Part shown: positions 1-5,996 of the stretch, piece by piece
Position numbering within the stretch: position 1 is the stretch's first letter
Layout of the letters: each line of letters starts with the position of its first letter
Program-made: the position numbers and the translations under genes
The notes under the pieces: model-generated
Seen by the model: only the letters and a program-made list of their open reading frames with translations
What the model was told of the DNA's origin: nothing
Database searches by the model: none
DNA from: Candidatus Shapirobacteria bacterium
Lineage (GTDB): Bacteria > Patescibacteriota > Microgenomatia > UBA12405
Reading direction: 5' to 3'
DNA length: 6,126 bases
NCBI GenBank assembly: GCA_018500045.2
Contig: JAHBAQ020000055.1
Span: 1-6,126, forward strand

Positions 1-53
1 ATGACGTCGACAATATTGAGTTTTTGTTTGATTTCTTCGACCTGATTATCCAC
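1..53 (-). CDS. dnaG: DNA primase DnaG, N-terminal fragment (runs off the left edge)
   Basis: Reading the minus strand from GTG at 53-51 gives 17 complete codons, (M/V)DNQVEEIKQKLNIVDV, with Ile likely next, and no stop before the window edge. This matches the conserved opening of bacterial DnaG, where a short helix of the type 'VEEIRxxxDIVDVI' precedes the CHC2 zinc-binding domain. DnaG makes the RNA primers for replication. The zinc domain, TOPRIM core and helicase-binding region would lie outside the window, so the call rests on this signature alone. GTG is chosen as the start because the family opening begins about here and a perfect TATAAT lies six bases upstream. No Shine-Dalgarno is visible. 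It lies 65 bases downstream of the isoprenyl synthase on the same strand but appears to have its own promoter. Confidence 0.72.
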   Translation of the reverse strand, partial: MDNQVEEIKQKLNIVDV

Positions 54-68
54 TGGAATATTATAACA
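54..68 (-). promoter_or_regulatory. Extended -10 promoter of dnaG, predicted leaderless
   Basis: On the minus strand the sequence reads TGTTATAATATTCCA and then GTG. A perfect TATAAT (65-60) is preceded by TG at 68-67, the TGn extended -10 motif, and is followed by exactly six bases before the start codon. Initiation normally falls about seven bases after the -10 box, so the transcript should start at or next to the GTG. I see no good -35 hexamer at the usual spacing, which fits an extended -10 promoter. The rest of the gap (69-118) contains two short TTCGG-type direct repeats but no hairpin or T-tract that would end the upstream transcript. Confidence 0.65.
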
Positions 69-118
69 AGACTAAAGCTAAAGAACCGAACTTAACCCAT
101 AACCCGAAACAGAGGGAT

Positions 119-1192
119 TTAATGATTTCGAGTGGTGATAAAGTCAATACAGGCGGAGAGTTGGGAGCGGAAGGGTTCATTTGATAAAAAAGTTAATTCA
201 TTATCGAAAATTTGGCGGGCTTTTCGTGAATAGTCGTCGGCCAATTGGCGAGCAAAATCGAGGCTACCGCAAGTTTTCATTTGATCGATAACCCAAGTAA
301 TTTCATTATTCGTTTTTTGGGTTCGGGATTTGTTTAAAATTTCAATTAATTTAGTTTTGTTTTGAGAATCAATATTTTCCAAAAGATGAATTAGAATAGT
401 GGTTCTTTTACCTTCATAAATATCATTGCCAACTTGAGATTTTTGGCCGGAAAAATCGGAAGTTAAGTCGAGAAGGTCATCGATAATTTGAAATGATTTG
501 CCTAACGATAAACCGAATTTATAGATTGAATTTAATTGATCTTTGGTGGCACCAGCCAGAATAGCACCAAGGCGCATAGGACCAGAAATAGTGTAGTAAC
601 AGGTTTTGCTTTCGGCAATTAATAAAACATCGTCGATTTTTAGATCATATCGATGGTCTTCAATCCATTTAATTTCGATGGTTTGACCTAAAATAGTTCG
701 ATTTAACATAGTAAAAAATTCCTGCTGAATTTGCTCGGCAATATTTTTGTCCAAGAGAGAAAAATTTCGGGATAAAACTTGCCACATAAGAATATGTAAA
801 GCATCACCGGCGTTGAGAGCCAGATGATCACCATAAATTTTTTGGATGGCAGGAAGACCACGACGTTGCTCTGACTGATCTTCGATATCGTCGTGATTAA
901 GAATCCAATCTTCGGAGAGTTGCATGGCGGCGGCGGTAGATAAAGCTTTGTCTAAAGAAAAACCCATAGATTGAGCGGTCAGTAAAACTAAAGAAGGACG
1001 AATATATTTGCCTTTCCGATGGGGATAATCGCTGACCATTGTAAAATGAAAATCAAGAACGGATCGATACTGATCAGGAAGACGGCAAAACTCCGGATAA
1101 TCCTTGATTTGATTAAGATTGGTTTCAATAAACGGCCAGAGGAGATTTTTGTAACTGTTTAAAACTTCAAGAAAATTAATTGGTGGCGACAT
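119..1192 (-). CDS. Trans-isoprenyl diphosphate synthase (polyprenyl synthetase family)
   Basis: This soluble Mg-dependent prenyltransferase condenses isopentenyl diphosphate with an allylic diphosphate, making farnesyl/geranylgeranyl or longer chains for lipid carriers. The 357-residue product, counted from the ATG at 1192, shows the family motifs in order: GKYIRP (about 61-66, the GKxxRP substrate-binding motif), first Asp-rich motif DDIED (101-105) followed by RRG (110-112), LNAGDAL (126-132), KT (196-197), and second Asp-rich motif DDLLD (238-242) followed by GNDIYEGKRT (255-264). All expected catalytic Asp, Arg and Lys residues are present, so the enzyme looks active. An in-frame ATG at 1243 would add 17 residues but lies inside the upstream gene. 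The start at 1192 is preferred because a weak purine-rich GAAGAAA precedes it. It overlaps the upstream membrane-protein gene by 17 bases, implying one transcript and coupled translation. Product chain length cannot be settled from sequence. A Trp five residues before DDIED argues for a short product (C15-C20). Confidence 0.9.
   Translation of the reverse strand: MSPPINFLEVLNSYKNLLWPFIETNLNQIKDYPEFCRLPDQYRSVLDFHFTMVSDYPHRKGKYIRPSLVLLTAQSMGFSLDKALSTAAAMQLSEDWILNHDDIEDQSEQRRGLPAIQKIYGDHLALNAGDALHILMWQVLSRNFSLLDKNIAEQIQQEFFTMLNRTILGQTIEIKWIEDHRYDLKIDDVLLIAESKTCYYTISGPMRLGAILAGATKDQLNSIYKFGLSLGKSFQIIDDLLDLTSDFSGQKSQVGNDIYEGKRTTILIHLLENIDSQNKTKLIEILNKSRTQKTNNEITWVIDQMKTCGSLDFARQLADDYSRKARQIFDNELTFLSNEPFRSQLSACIDFITTRNH
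1176..1192 (-). other. 17-base gene overlap (membrane protein / isoprenyl synthase)
   Basis: The membrane-protein reading frame ends with TAA at 1178-1176, while the preferred start of the isoprenyl synthase is the ATG at 1192-1190 in another frame. No promoter-like sequence is needed between them. Ribosomes finishing the first gene can re-enter at the second, which suggests a bicistronic unit. Confidence 0.7.
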
Positions 1193-2333
1193 TTGTTTCT
1201 TCAATTTTTTTAACCCGAGAGCCAAGAGAGACAATTTTACCAAACGTATAGGGATAAATCATATACATAACTTCAAACATGGCGACGGAAAGTTCAAAAG
1301 CTGACGGAATTTGGTTGGTAATAAAGAAGGCACCGGCGCCAAGAATAAGGGCGTTTTTGAAACTGGTCTGCATTTTTTCTTTGAAAACTTTTTTGACCAC
1401 GTTTTCGGGAATACCGGAAAGACGGGCTTCTTGAGCGGCCAAAGAATTACCTTTGTAACCGGCGTGAATGGTAGTGATAAAAGTACCGACGGCAGTAACA
1501 AAATTCATAGGGGTGTTTTGACGAGTCAAGTCAACTTTGAGCATCAGACCAGCAAAAGCGGTAGGTAAATGACGAAGGAGATAAATTAAACCGATAATTA
1601 AAACACCACTAAATCCGCCAATAGTAGCTAATATACGGTTGTAGCGAATGCGGGCGTAAAGAATTTTTTGATTTTTCTTGAAAATAAAACGAACCAAACG
1701 CCAAATGAGACGCAAACCAATGAGAAACAAAACCGTACCACCAATAATCATAAAAATAGTGTTCCAGGAAATAGCCATAGTATCGGTGATTTTGAAAAAC
1801 GGAAAAGGGAAAATGGTGCCTTTGAGGGGATATTCTGGACGAGGCACCCATTTGTAAAGAAGATTCATTTTTTGGAGTTTGAGGGGATCGGTGTAAAAAT
1901 CGATCAAGAAAATACGTCCAGCAGAAAAGAAGGCGATGGCGTTGACAAAGAAATTAAAAATATAATAGACAATAGCAGAATTACCTTCACGAATTTTTTT
2001 AGTAAAAACTAGTTGTTGTTGTTTGGTTTCCATGGTGTCGAGTTCATCTTCAAAATCTTTGAGAGGTTGGTCCATAGCATTACCAATAAGACGGAGGGGG
2101 ATAAAAATAATGTTTTGGAGAACACCAATGAGAAGTACAGAAACCCAAACTTGACGGGTAATGAAATAAAGACCAAAAAAGAGACTGGCGTAAAGACGAA
2201 AACTACCGCCACGAAAGAACCAAATACAAAGGTAAATAAGAAAAATTAAAAGTAAGGTAGTAATCCAAGGCAACCAGTGACGGCTATTGTCGATGTGACG
2301 GACCTGAGATAAAGTTGACTGGTTTTCTACCAT
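1176..2333 (-). CDS. Multi-pass membrane protein of unknown function
   Basis: I do not recognise the family. The 385-residue protein has about six hydrophobic stretches: residues 21-40, 47-80 (possibly two spans), 119-147, 189-213, 234-253 and 327-365. Between them lie an acidic, Gln-rich loop (about 88-115, with FEDELDTMETKQQQ), an aromatic-rich loop (about 160-188), a strongly basic segment after the 189-213 span (RLVRFIFKKNQK, about 212-223) and a polar stretch at 266-326. No signal peptide, transporter signature or catalytic motif is evident. The basic loops suggest those segments are cytoplasmic. The ATG at 2333 is supported by a perfect TATAAT six bases upstream. The 3' end overlaps the isoprenyl synthase start by 17 bases, so both proteins are probably made from one mRNA. 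A role linked to isoprenoid lipids or their carriers is possible, but this is inference from position only. Confidence 0.85.
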   Translation of the reverse strand: MVENQSTLSQVRHIDNSRHWLPWITTLLLIFLIYLCIWFFRGGSFRLYASLFFGLYFITRQVWVSVLLIGVLQNIIFIPLRLIGNAMDQPLKDFEDELDTMETKQQQLVFTKKIREGNSAIVYYIFNFFVNAIAFFSAGRIFLIDFYTDPLKLQKMNLLYKWVPRPEYPLKGTIFPFPFFKITDTMAISWNTIFMIIGGTVLFLIGLRLIWRLVRFIFKKNQKILYARIRYNRILATIGGFSGVLIIGLIYLLRHLPTAFAGLMLKVDLTRQNTPMNFVTAVGTFITTIHAGYKGNSLAAQEARLSGIPENVVKKVFKEKMQTSFKNALILGAGAFFITNQIPSAFELSVAMFEVMYMIYPYTFGKIVSLGSRVKKIEETNVATN

Positions 2334-2367
2334 TGGTTAATTATACAATCTAATTTATACTGTAATT
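2333..2367 (+). promoter_or_regulatory. Promoter of the small protein / motor ATPase operon, predicted leaderless
   Basis: TATACT at 2356-2361 is a five-of-six match to the -10 consensus, followed by GTAATT and then ATG at 2368. A possible -35, TTGGTT at 2333-2338, is 17 bases upstream and overlaps the start codon of the divergent gene. The spacing of six bases predicts initiation at the ATG. The two divergent -10 boxes are only ten bases apart, so RNA polymerase probably cannot occupy both at once. Confidence 0.6.
2334..2345 (-). promoter_or_regulatory. -10 promoter of the membrane-protein gene, predicted leaderless
   Basis: The minus strand reads TATAAT (2345-2340), then TAACCA (2339-2334), then ATG (2333-2331). 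The perfect -10 box is six bases from the start codon, so initiation should fall at or next to the ATG, and there is no room for a Shine-Dalgarno. No clear -35 match is seen at 16-18 bases. The matching region lies inside the first bases of the divergent gene. Confidence 0.65.
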
Positions 2368-2742
2368 ATGCCAGAAAATAGAGAACGGATTGTACCTCAA
2401 GAGACAATCAGGCAACAAACAGAAAAACAGGAAGTATCGGCAGTAATGGTGGATTTGCAAAAAGAAAAAGACATAACGATTCCTCCAGAAGTGAGAAATT
2501 GGATGCGAAAAATGGAAGAAGATCCTGTCTTGAACCAAAATAGTCAAAAAATAAAAGGTGATGATGATTTGGTATTGCAGCCAATTGCGACAACAACAGT
2601 TAAAATAACCTTACCAACCGATAAAAAATCATTTACTGGTGGTTTTAGTAAACCAGTGGATAACGCCTGGAAATGGTTGTCAACATTTATTCTTAGAATT
2701 ATCAAAAAAAATGAAGGTAAGGTAAAATTTAAAGAGGAATGA
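2368..2742 (+). CDS. Small companion protein of the motor ATPase, function unknown
   Basis: This 124-residue product has no named domain that I can assign. Its N-terminal third (1-36) is Gln/Glu/Lys-rich and probably disordered. A short conserved-looking block IPPEVRNWMRKMEEDP (38-53) follows, then an acidic linker (GDDD, 64-67), a beta-like block VKITLPTDKKSF (78-89), and an amphipathic, Trp-containing helix about 97-114 ending in KK, with a basic tail. The C-terminal helix could lie on the membrane or on a partner protein. There is no signal peptide and no full transmembrane span. Its TGA stop overlaps the ATG of the ATPase (ATGA), so the two are co-translated and probably act together, perhaps as an adaptor or assembly factor. 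My impression is that similar short genes sit before such ATPases in other Patescibacteria, but I could not check this. Confidence 0.82.
   Translation: MPENRERIVPQETIRQQTEKQEVSAVMVDLQKEKDITIPPEVRNWMRKMEEDPVLNQNSQKIKGDDDLVLQPIATTTVKITLPTDKKSFTGGFSKPVDNAWKWLSTFILRIIKKNEGKVKFKEE
2734..2742 (+). promoter_or_regulatory. Coupled stop/start with closely spaced Shine-Dalgarno-like GAGG
   Basis: The sequence GAGGAATGA places GAGG (2734-2737) only one base before the ATG at 2739, and the upstream gene's TGA (2740-2742) overlaps that ATG. The spacing is too short for standard Shine-Dalgarno use, so re-initiation by the terminating ribosome is the likelier mechanism. The nearest in-frame alternatives downstream (TTG at 2754 and 2757) are less attractive. 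Confidence 0.55.
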
Positions 2743-5072
2743 TTAACGATATTTTGTTGGGTTATATAAATACTTTGATATCGGTTTTAATACTGACAGT
2801 GTTGATCGCCGGGTTACTTTTGGTAATTTCATGGGGATTACTGTTATGGTTTAAATGGAAAGATAGGGAAGAAAAATCACTGAAACAAGTGAATTTACTG
2901 GTAGCTGTACCCCAGGATAATGAAGTTAAAATTGATGCGATGGAACAGATTTTAAATTCGTTTGGAAGTATGTTTAAAAGCGTTAAGATAAAATGGTTTC
3001 AGTCGTTTATAGCTCAACCGAGTGCATCATTAGAAATTGTGGGGACTGACGAGGATATTAAATTTTATGTATCAGTACCGGAAAAATATCAGGATTTGAT
3101 TGAAAAACAGATTTATAGTGTTTATGCCGGAGCTGATATTAAGGTAGTAGAAGAACCAAATATTTATACCAAAGACGGAATTGTAGAATATGCTTGGTTA
3201 GGATTAAAGAAACTCCCCCATTATCCACTAAAGAGTTATAAAGAAATTTCGACTGATCCATTAGCAGCCATAACTTCAGCATTGTCAAAATTAAATAAAG
3301 ACGAAACGGTAGCGATACAGTTAGTAATAACACCCACGGATGGCTCTTGGTCGAAAGTAGGTAAAAGTTTTATTAGCAGTACTAAAAAAAGTGAATCGAA
3401 TCCAGAAAAAGCTTCTTATAAGGTCGATGCGAAACAATTGGAATCGATTGAACAAAAATGCGGTAAGACAGGATTGGAAACTGTGGTCAGGATTGTGGCG
3501 GTGGCCCCGAATAAAGAGATTGCTAAAATGAATATTTCAAATATTAAGGCATGTTTTGGCCAATTTGAATCGCCATGGAACAAATTCACCAGTAAAAAGA
3601 TCTATTTAAAATCAATGTTTATGGAAGATTTTATTTACAAATATCCGGTGGTATTTTGGTTTAAACATAAAACAATTTTGTCAGTGGATGAATTAGCTTC
3701 GGTGTTTCATTTACCCAACAAACAAATAGTAACGCCAAATATTTACTGGCTAAAGGCCAAAAAAGCCCCGGCGCCGGTAGACTCACCTCAGGAAGGTTTG
3801 TATGTGGGAGATAATTTATATAGAGGGGTGAATAAGAAATTTTGTATGTCACCAACTGACAGACAAAGACACTTTTATATAGTCGGACAAACAGGTGTGG
3901 GTAAATCGTGGTTATTGGCGGATATGGCCTTACAAGATATTAAAGCTGGTAAAGGAGTTTGTTTTATTGATCCACACGATACTTTTGAAAGTATTTTGGA
4001 GAGAATTCCGCCAGAAAGAGTTGATGATGTAATTTATTTTGATCCGTCACAAACAGAACGGCCAATGGGTTTTAATGTGATGGAGTGTGAGCGCGAAGAT
4101 CAAAAAGATTTTGTAACATCGTCGATCATTAATTTGATGTATAAACTTTACGATCCTTACAAAACAGGTATCGTTGGTCCCCGATTTGAACACGCAATTC
4201 GAAATATTATGTTGACGGTAATGACGGAACCTGGAGCAACATTTATTGAAATAGTCCGTTGTTTGACAGATCAAAGTTATGTGCAAGAAATTTTACCTAA
4301 ATTGAAAGATCCAATGGTTAGGCGTTATTGGACTGATCAAATTGCTCAAACCAGCGATTTTCATAAATCAGAAGTGTTGGACTATATCGTATCGAAATTT
4401 GGGCGGTTTATTACTAACACAATGATGAGAAATATTATTGGTCAGTCGACGTCGTCTTTTAATTTTAGAACAGCAATGGATGAGGGAAAAATTTTGATTA
4501 TTAATTTGGCTAAAGGAACTATTGGTGAAGAAAATTCAGCGTTTTTGGGGTTGGTGTTGATTCCAAAAATTTTGATTGCAGCTATGAGTCGACAAGATAT
4601 TCCTGAAGATAAGCGACGAGATTTTTATTTGTACGTAGACGAGTTCCAAAATTTTGCGACTCAGGATTTTGCGGTGATTTTGTCGGAAGCCAGAAAATAT
4701 CATTTGAATTTGACAGTGGCCAATCAATTTATTTCTCAAATGGATGATGAAGTGAAAAATGCCGTATTTGGAAACGTCGGTACAATTTGTAGTTTTAGAC
4801 TGGGTATTTCCGATGCTGGATTTTTGACTAAACAATTTCAGCCGGAATTCGGTGAGCATGATTTATTGAATTTGGGAACTGGAGAGATTTATTTAAAAAC
4901 GATGGTGAATGGAATACCAAAAGATCCGTTCTCGTTGAAGGTGGCAGCAGTGGAAAAGAAAAAACCAGGTAATCCAAAAATGGCAGAAATGATAAAACGA
5001 TTATCGGCGTTGAAATATGGTAGACCAAGAGCGTTGGTAGAGGCGGAAATAGCCCAGAGAGCAAGACTTTAG
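2739..5072 (+). CDS. Membrane-anchored type IV secretion-like motor ATPase (VirD4/TraD/HerA class)
   Basis: This 777-residue P-loop ATPase belongs to the group of hexameric pumps that move DNA or protein through type IV secretion or conjugation channels. Residues 9-38 form a hydrophobic N-terminal anchor followed by a basic stretch (KWKDR). Residues about 50-345 form a mixed alpha/beta region I cannot name, with two similar-looking halves. The ATPase core starts near 375: Walker A GQTGVGKS (383-390), FIDPHDTF (409-416), NLAKGTIGEENS (589-600), Walker B LYVDEFQNF (631-639, with Asp634-Glu635), and a sensor-like VANQFISQ (660-667), as in TraD/TraG-type proteins. All nucleotide-binding residues are intact. 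It is co-transcribed with the small protein before it. No VirB4, VirB6, pilin or relaxase gene is in the window, so the channel and substrate are unknown. Roles in conjugation, DNA uptake or chromosome handling are all possible. The C-terminus (about 742-777) is basic and lacks a recognisable FtsK gamma domain. Confidence 0.88.
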   Translation: MINDILLGYINTLISVLILTVLIAGLLLVISWGLLLWFKWKDREEKSLKQVNLLVAVPQDNEVKIDAMEQILNSFGSMFKSVKIKWFQSFIAQPSASLEIVGTDEDIKFYVSVPEKYQDLIEKQIYSVYAGADIKVVEEPNIYTKDGIVEYAWLGLKKLPHYPLKSYKEISTDPLAAITSALSKLNKDETVAIQLVITPTDGSWSKVGKSFISSTKKSESNPEKASYKVDAKQLESIEQKCGKTGLETVVRIVAVAPNKEIAKMNISNIKACFGQFESPWNKFTSKKIYLKSMFMEDFIYKYPVVFWFKHKTILSVDELASVFHLPNKQIVTPNIYWLKAKKAPAPVDSPQEGLYVGDNLYRGVNKKFCMSPTDRQRHFYIVGQTGVGKSWLLADMALQDIKAGKGVCFIDPHDTFESILERIPPERVDDVIYFDPSQTERPMGFNVMECEREDQKDFVTSSIINLMYKLYDPYKTGIVGPRFEHAIRNIMLTVMTEPGATFIEIVRCLTDQSYVQEILPKLKDPMVRRYWTDQIAQTSDFHKSEVLDYIVSKFGRFITNTMMRNIIGQSTSSFNFRTAMDEGKILIINLAKGTIGEENSAFLGLVLIPKILIAAMSRQDIPEDKRRDFYLYVDEFQNFATQDFAVILSEARKYHLNLTVANQFISQMDDEVKNAVFGNVGTICSFRLGISDAGFLTKQFQPEFGEHDLLNLGTGEIYLKTMVNGIPKDPFSLKVAAVEKKKPGNPKMAEMIKRLSALKYGRPRALVEAEIAQRARL
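5069..5072. other. Overlapping convergent stop codons
   Basis: The ATPase ends with TAG at 5070-5072 on the plus strand, and the recombinase ends with TAA at 5071-5069 on the minus strand, so the coding regions overlap tail to tail. The perfect 8-base palindrome AGAGCTCT (5071-5078) lies here, but there is no loop and no adequate stem plus T-tract. No intrinsic terminator is visible for either gene. Confidence 0.8.
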
Positions 5073-5935
5073 AGCTCTTTAAGCTTGATGCCGCGGGATT
5101 CTTCTTTTGATTCGATTAATTCCAAGTATTTTTCGGTAGTAGAAATACGTTTGTGACCAACAACTTGAGAAACGACATCAATAGGAACACCGGATTTGAG
5201 TTGGAAGACAATGAAAGTGTTGCGAAGATCGTTAACCTTGATTTGTTTGAGATCGGCTTTATTGAAAAAACGATTTAATAAACTACGAATATTTCTGGCT
5301 AACAAAGTTTTACCGGTTTTAGTAACGAAAACATTTTTGGAACGACCAGGATAACGGCCTTCGGTTAAATATTTTTGAAGGGCTAATTTGGCAGAATTGT
5401 TTAAAGGGACAGTTCGAGCTGGATGACTTTCGTAACTTTCGATAAAAATATCATTGTCTTTAACATCATCCATTTTTAAATTTTCGATTTCTTTAATACG
5501 AAGACCAGCTTGTAACATAAGTTCGACAATAGCAGTGGCGCGAGTATCGTTGCGGCAAGCATCACGAAGAGAGCGGTATTCAATTGGTTTTAAAATTTTT
5601 GGGGCATCATTTTCATATTTAGGGTGTTTGACTTCAATGGAAGGATCAATTTCGATTAAACCTTCATTTTTTAAGAAAGAAAAAAAGTTTTTGATGGAAT
5701 TAAGTTTGCGAGAAATAGACTTGGCGGTATATTCGTTTTTGGCTAAATCTTCTTTAAAATCATTAATATGATTGGGATTAATGGTATTAATATCGCTAAT
5801 ACCTTTGGCTGACAAAAAAGCAAACAACTGGTTGATGTCCCCTTTGTAGGCTACAATAGTATTGGTGGACTTACCTTTTTGGGTAAGCGCCTGAGTGAAG
5901 GTATTTAGTGAACTATTAAAAGATAATTCGGTCAT
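5069..5935 (-). CDS. Tyrosine recombinase/integrase, Xer-like, with altered active site
   Basis: The 288-residue product has the two-domain Xer/phage-integrase plan: an N-terminal SAM-like core-binding domain (about 1-105, with the STNTIVAYKGDINQLFAFL helix region at 23-41) and a C-terminal catalytic domain (about 112-280). Active-site positions, by comparison with E. coli XerD, are Arg146 in GLRIKEIENL (present), Glu169 where Lys172 of XerD is expected, Asn235 in NDLRNTF where the HxxR histidine is expected, Arg238 (present), His261 in VGHKRISTTEKY (present) and nucleophile Tyr270 (present). The length is close to that of XerC/XerD (about 300), and the frame is intact, so this is not a decayed gene. 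It could be the chromosome-dimer resolvase or a lineage-specific integrase. No attachment site or dif-like 28-mer was recognised nearby. The ATG at 5935 is the natural start for the N-terminal domain. The gene converges on the ATPase and diverges from the FtsB-like gene. Confidence 0.87.
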   Translation of the reverse strand: MTELSFNSSLNTFTQALTQKGKSTNTIVAYKGDINQLFAFLSAKGISDINTINPNHINDFKEDLAKNEYTAKSISRKLNSIKNFFSFLKNEGLIEIDPSIEVKHPKYENDAPKILKPIEYRSLRDACRNDTRATAIVELMLQAGLRIKEIENLKMDDVKDNDIFIESYESHPARTVPLNNSAKLALQKYLTEGRYPGRSKNVFVTKTGKTLLARNIRSLLNRFFNKADLKQIKVNDLRNTFIVFQLKSGVPIDVVSQVVGHKRISTTEKYLELIESKEESRGIKLKEL

Positions 5936-5967
5936 AAATTTCAGGATAACTAAAACGGCTTATAATA
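5936..5967 (-). promoter_or_regulatory. Candidate promoter(s) of the recombinase gene
   Basis: No Shine-Dalgarno precedes the ATG at 5935. On the minus strand, TATCCT (5948-5943, four of six matches to TATAAT) lies seven bases before the ATG, a weaker copy of the leaderless geometry seen elsewhere in the window. An alternative -10, TATTAT (5967-5962), would start transcription near 5955 and leave a leader of about 20 bases. I cannot choose between them. Confidence 0.35.
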
Positions 5968-5980
5968 ACACAAATTAGGA
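5961..5980 (+). promoter_or_regulatory. Promoter and possible ribosome site of the FtsB-like gene
   Basis: A perfect TATAAT at 5961-5966 would start transcription near 5973, leaving a leader of roughly 24 bases before the ATG at 5997. AGGA at 5977-5980 is the only Shine-Dalgarno-like sequence, but it lies 16 bases from the ATG, which is long. The -35 region is poor (ATTTCA at 5938-5943). This -10 box overlaps the possible minus-strand TATTAT of the recombinase. Confidence 0.45.
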
Positions 5981-5996
5981 CAAATTACAAACAAGA

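Noticed and set aside
69..118. GT-rich stretch with TTCGGGTT / GGGTTAAG / TTCGGTT repeats between the isoprenyl synthase and dnaG, considered as a terminator, a G-quadruplex or DnaA boxes
   Set aside because: The repeats are direct, so no stem forms. There are only two GGG runs, and no match to the DnaA box TTATNCACA is present.
1193..1243. A 17-residue N-terminal extension of the isoprenyl synthase from the ATG at 1243
   Set aside because: It lies entirely inside the membrane-protein gene, adds only a Leu/Lys-rich stretch not expected in the family, and has no start signal. The ATG at 1192 gives a normal family start.
1311..2249. Several plus-strand open frames of 78-114 codons (1311-1568, 1668-2012, 2013-2249)
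   Set aside because: They lie opposite the membrane-protein gene. Their products are Lys/Asn/Thr-rich antisense compositions without domains, promoters or ribosome sites.
2740..2742. UGA recoding (Gly, as in Gracilibacteria/SR1) fusing the small protein and ATPase
   Set aside because: Reading through TGA enters a different frame from the ATPase and meets a TAA soon after. The ATGA overlap is the simpler explanation.
4536..5064. Minus-strand open frames opposite the ATPase core (4536-4859, 4828-5064)
   Set aside because: They mirror the conserved Walker B and C-terminal coding sequence of the real gene. Their own products show no domain or start signal.
5071..5078. AGAGCTCT palindrome as a terminator or recombination site
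   Set aside because: Only eight bases, no loop, no T-tract hairpin of useful length, and it falls within coding sequence. A Xer site would be about 28 bases with two arms.
5454..5771. Plus-strand open frame of 105 codons opposite the recombinase
   Set aside because: It is antisense to the recombinase catalytic and N-terminal domains, which account fully for the sequence, and it has no independent support.
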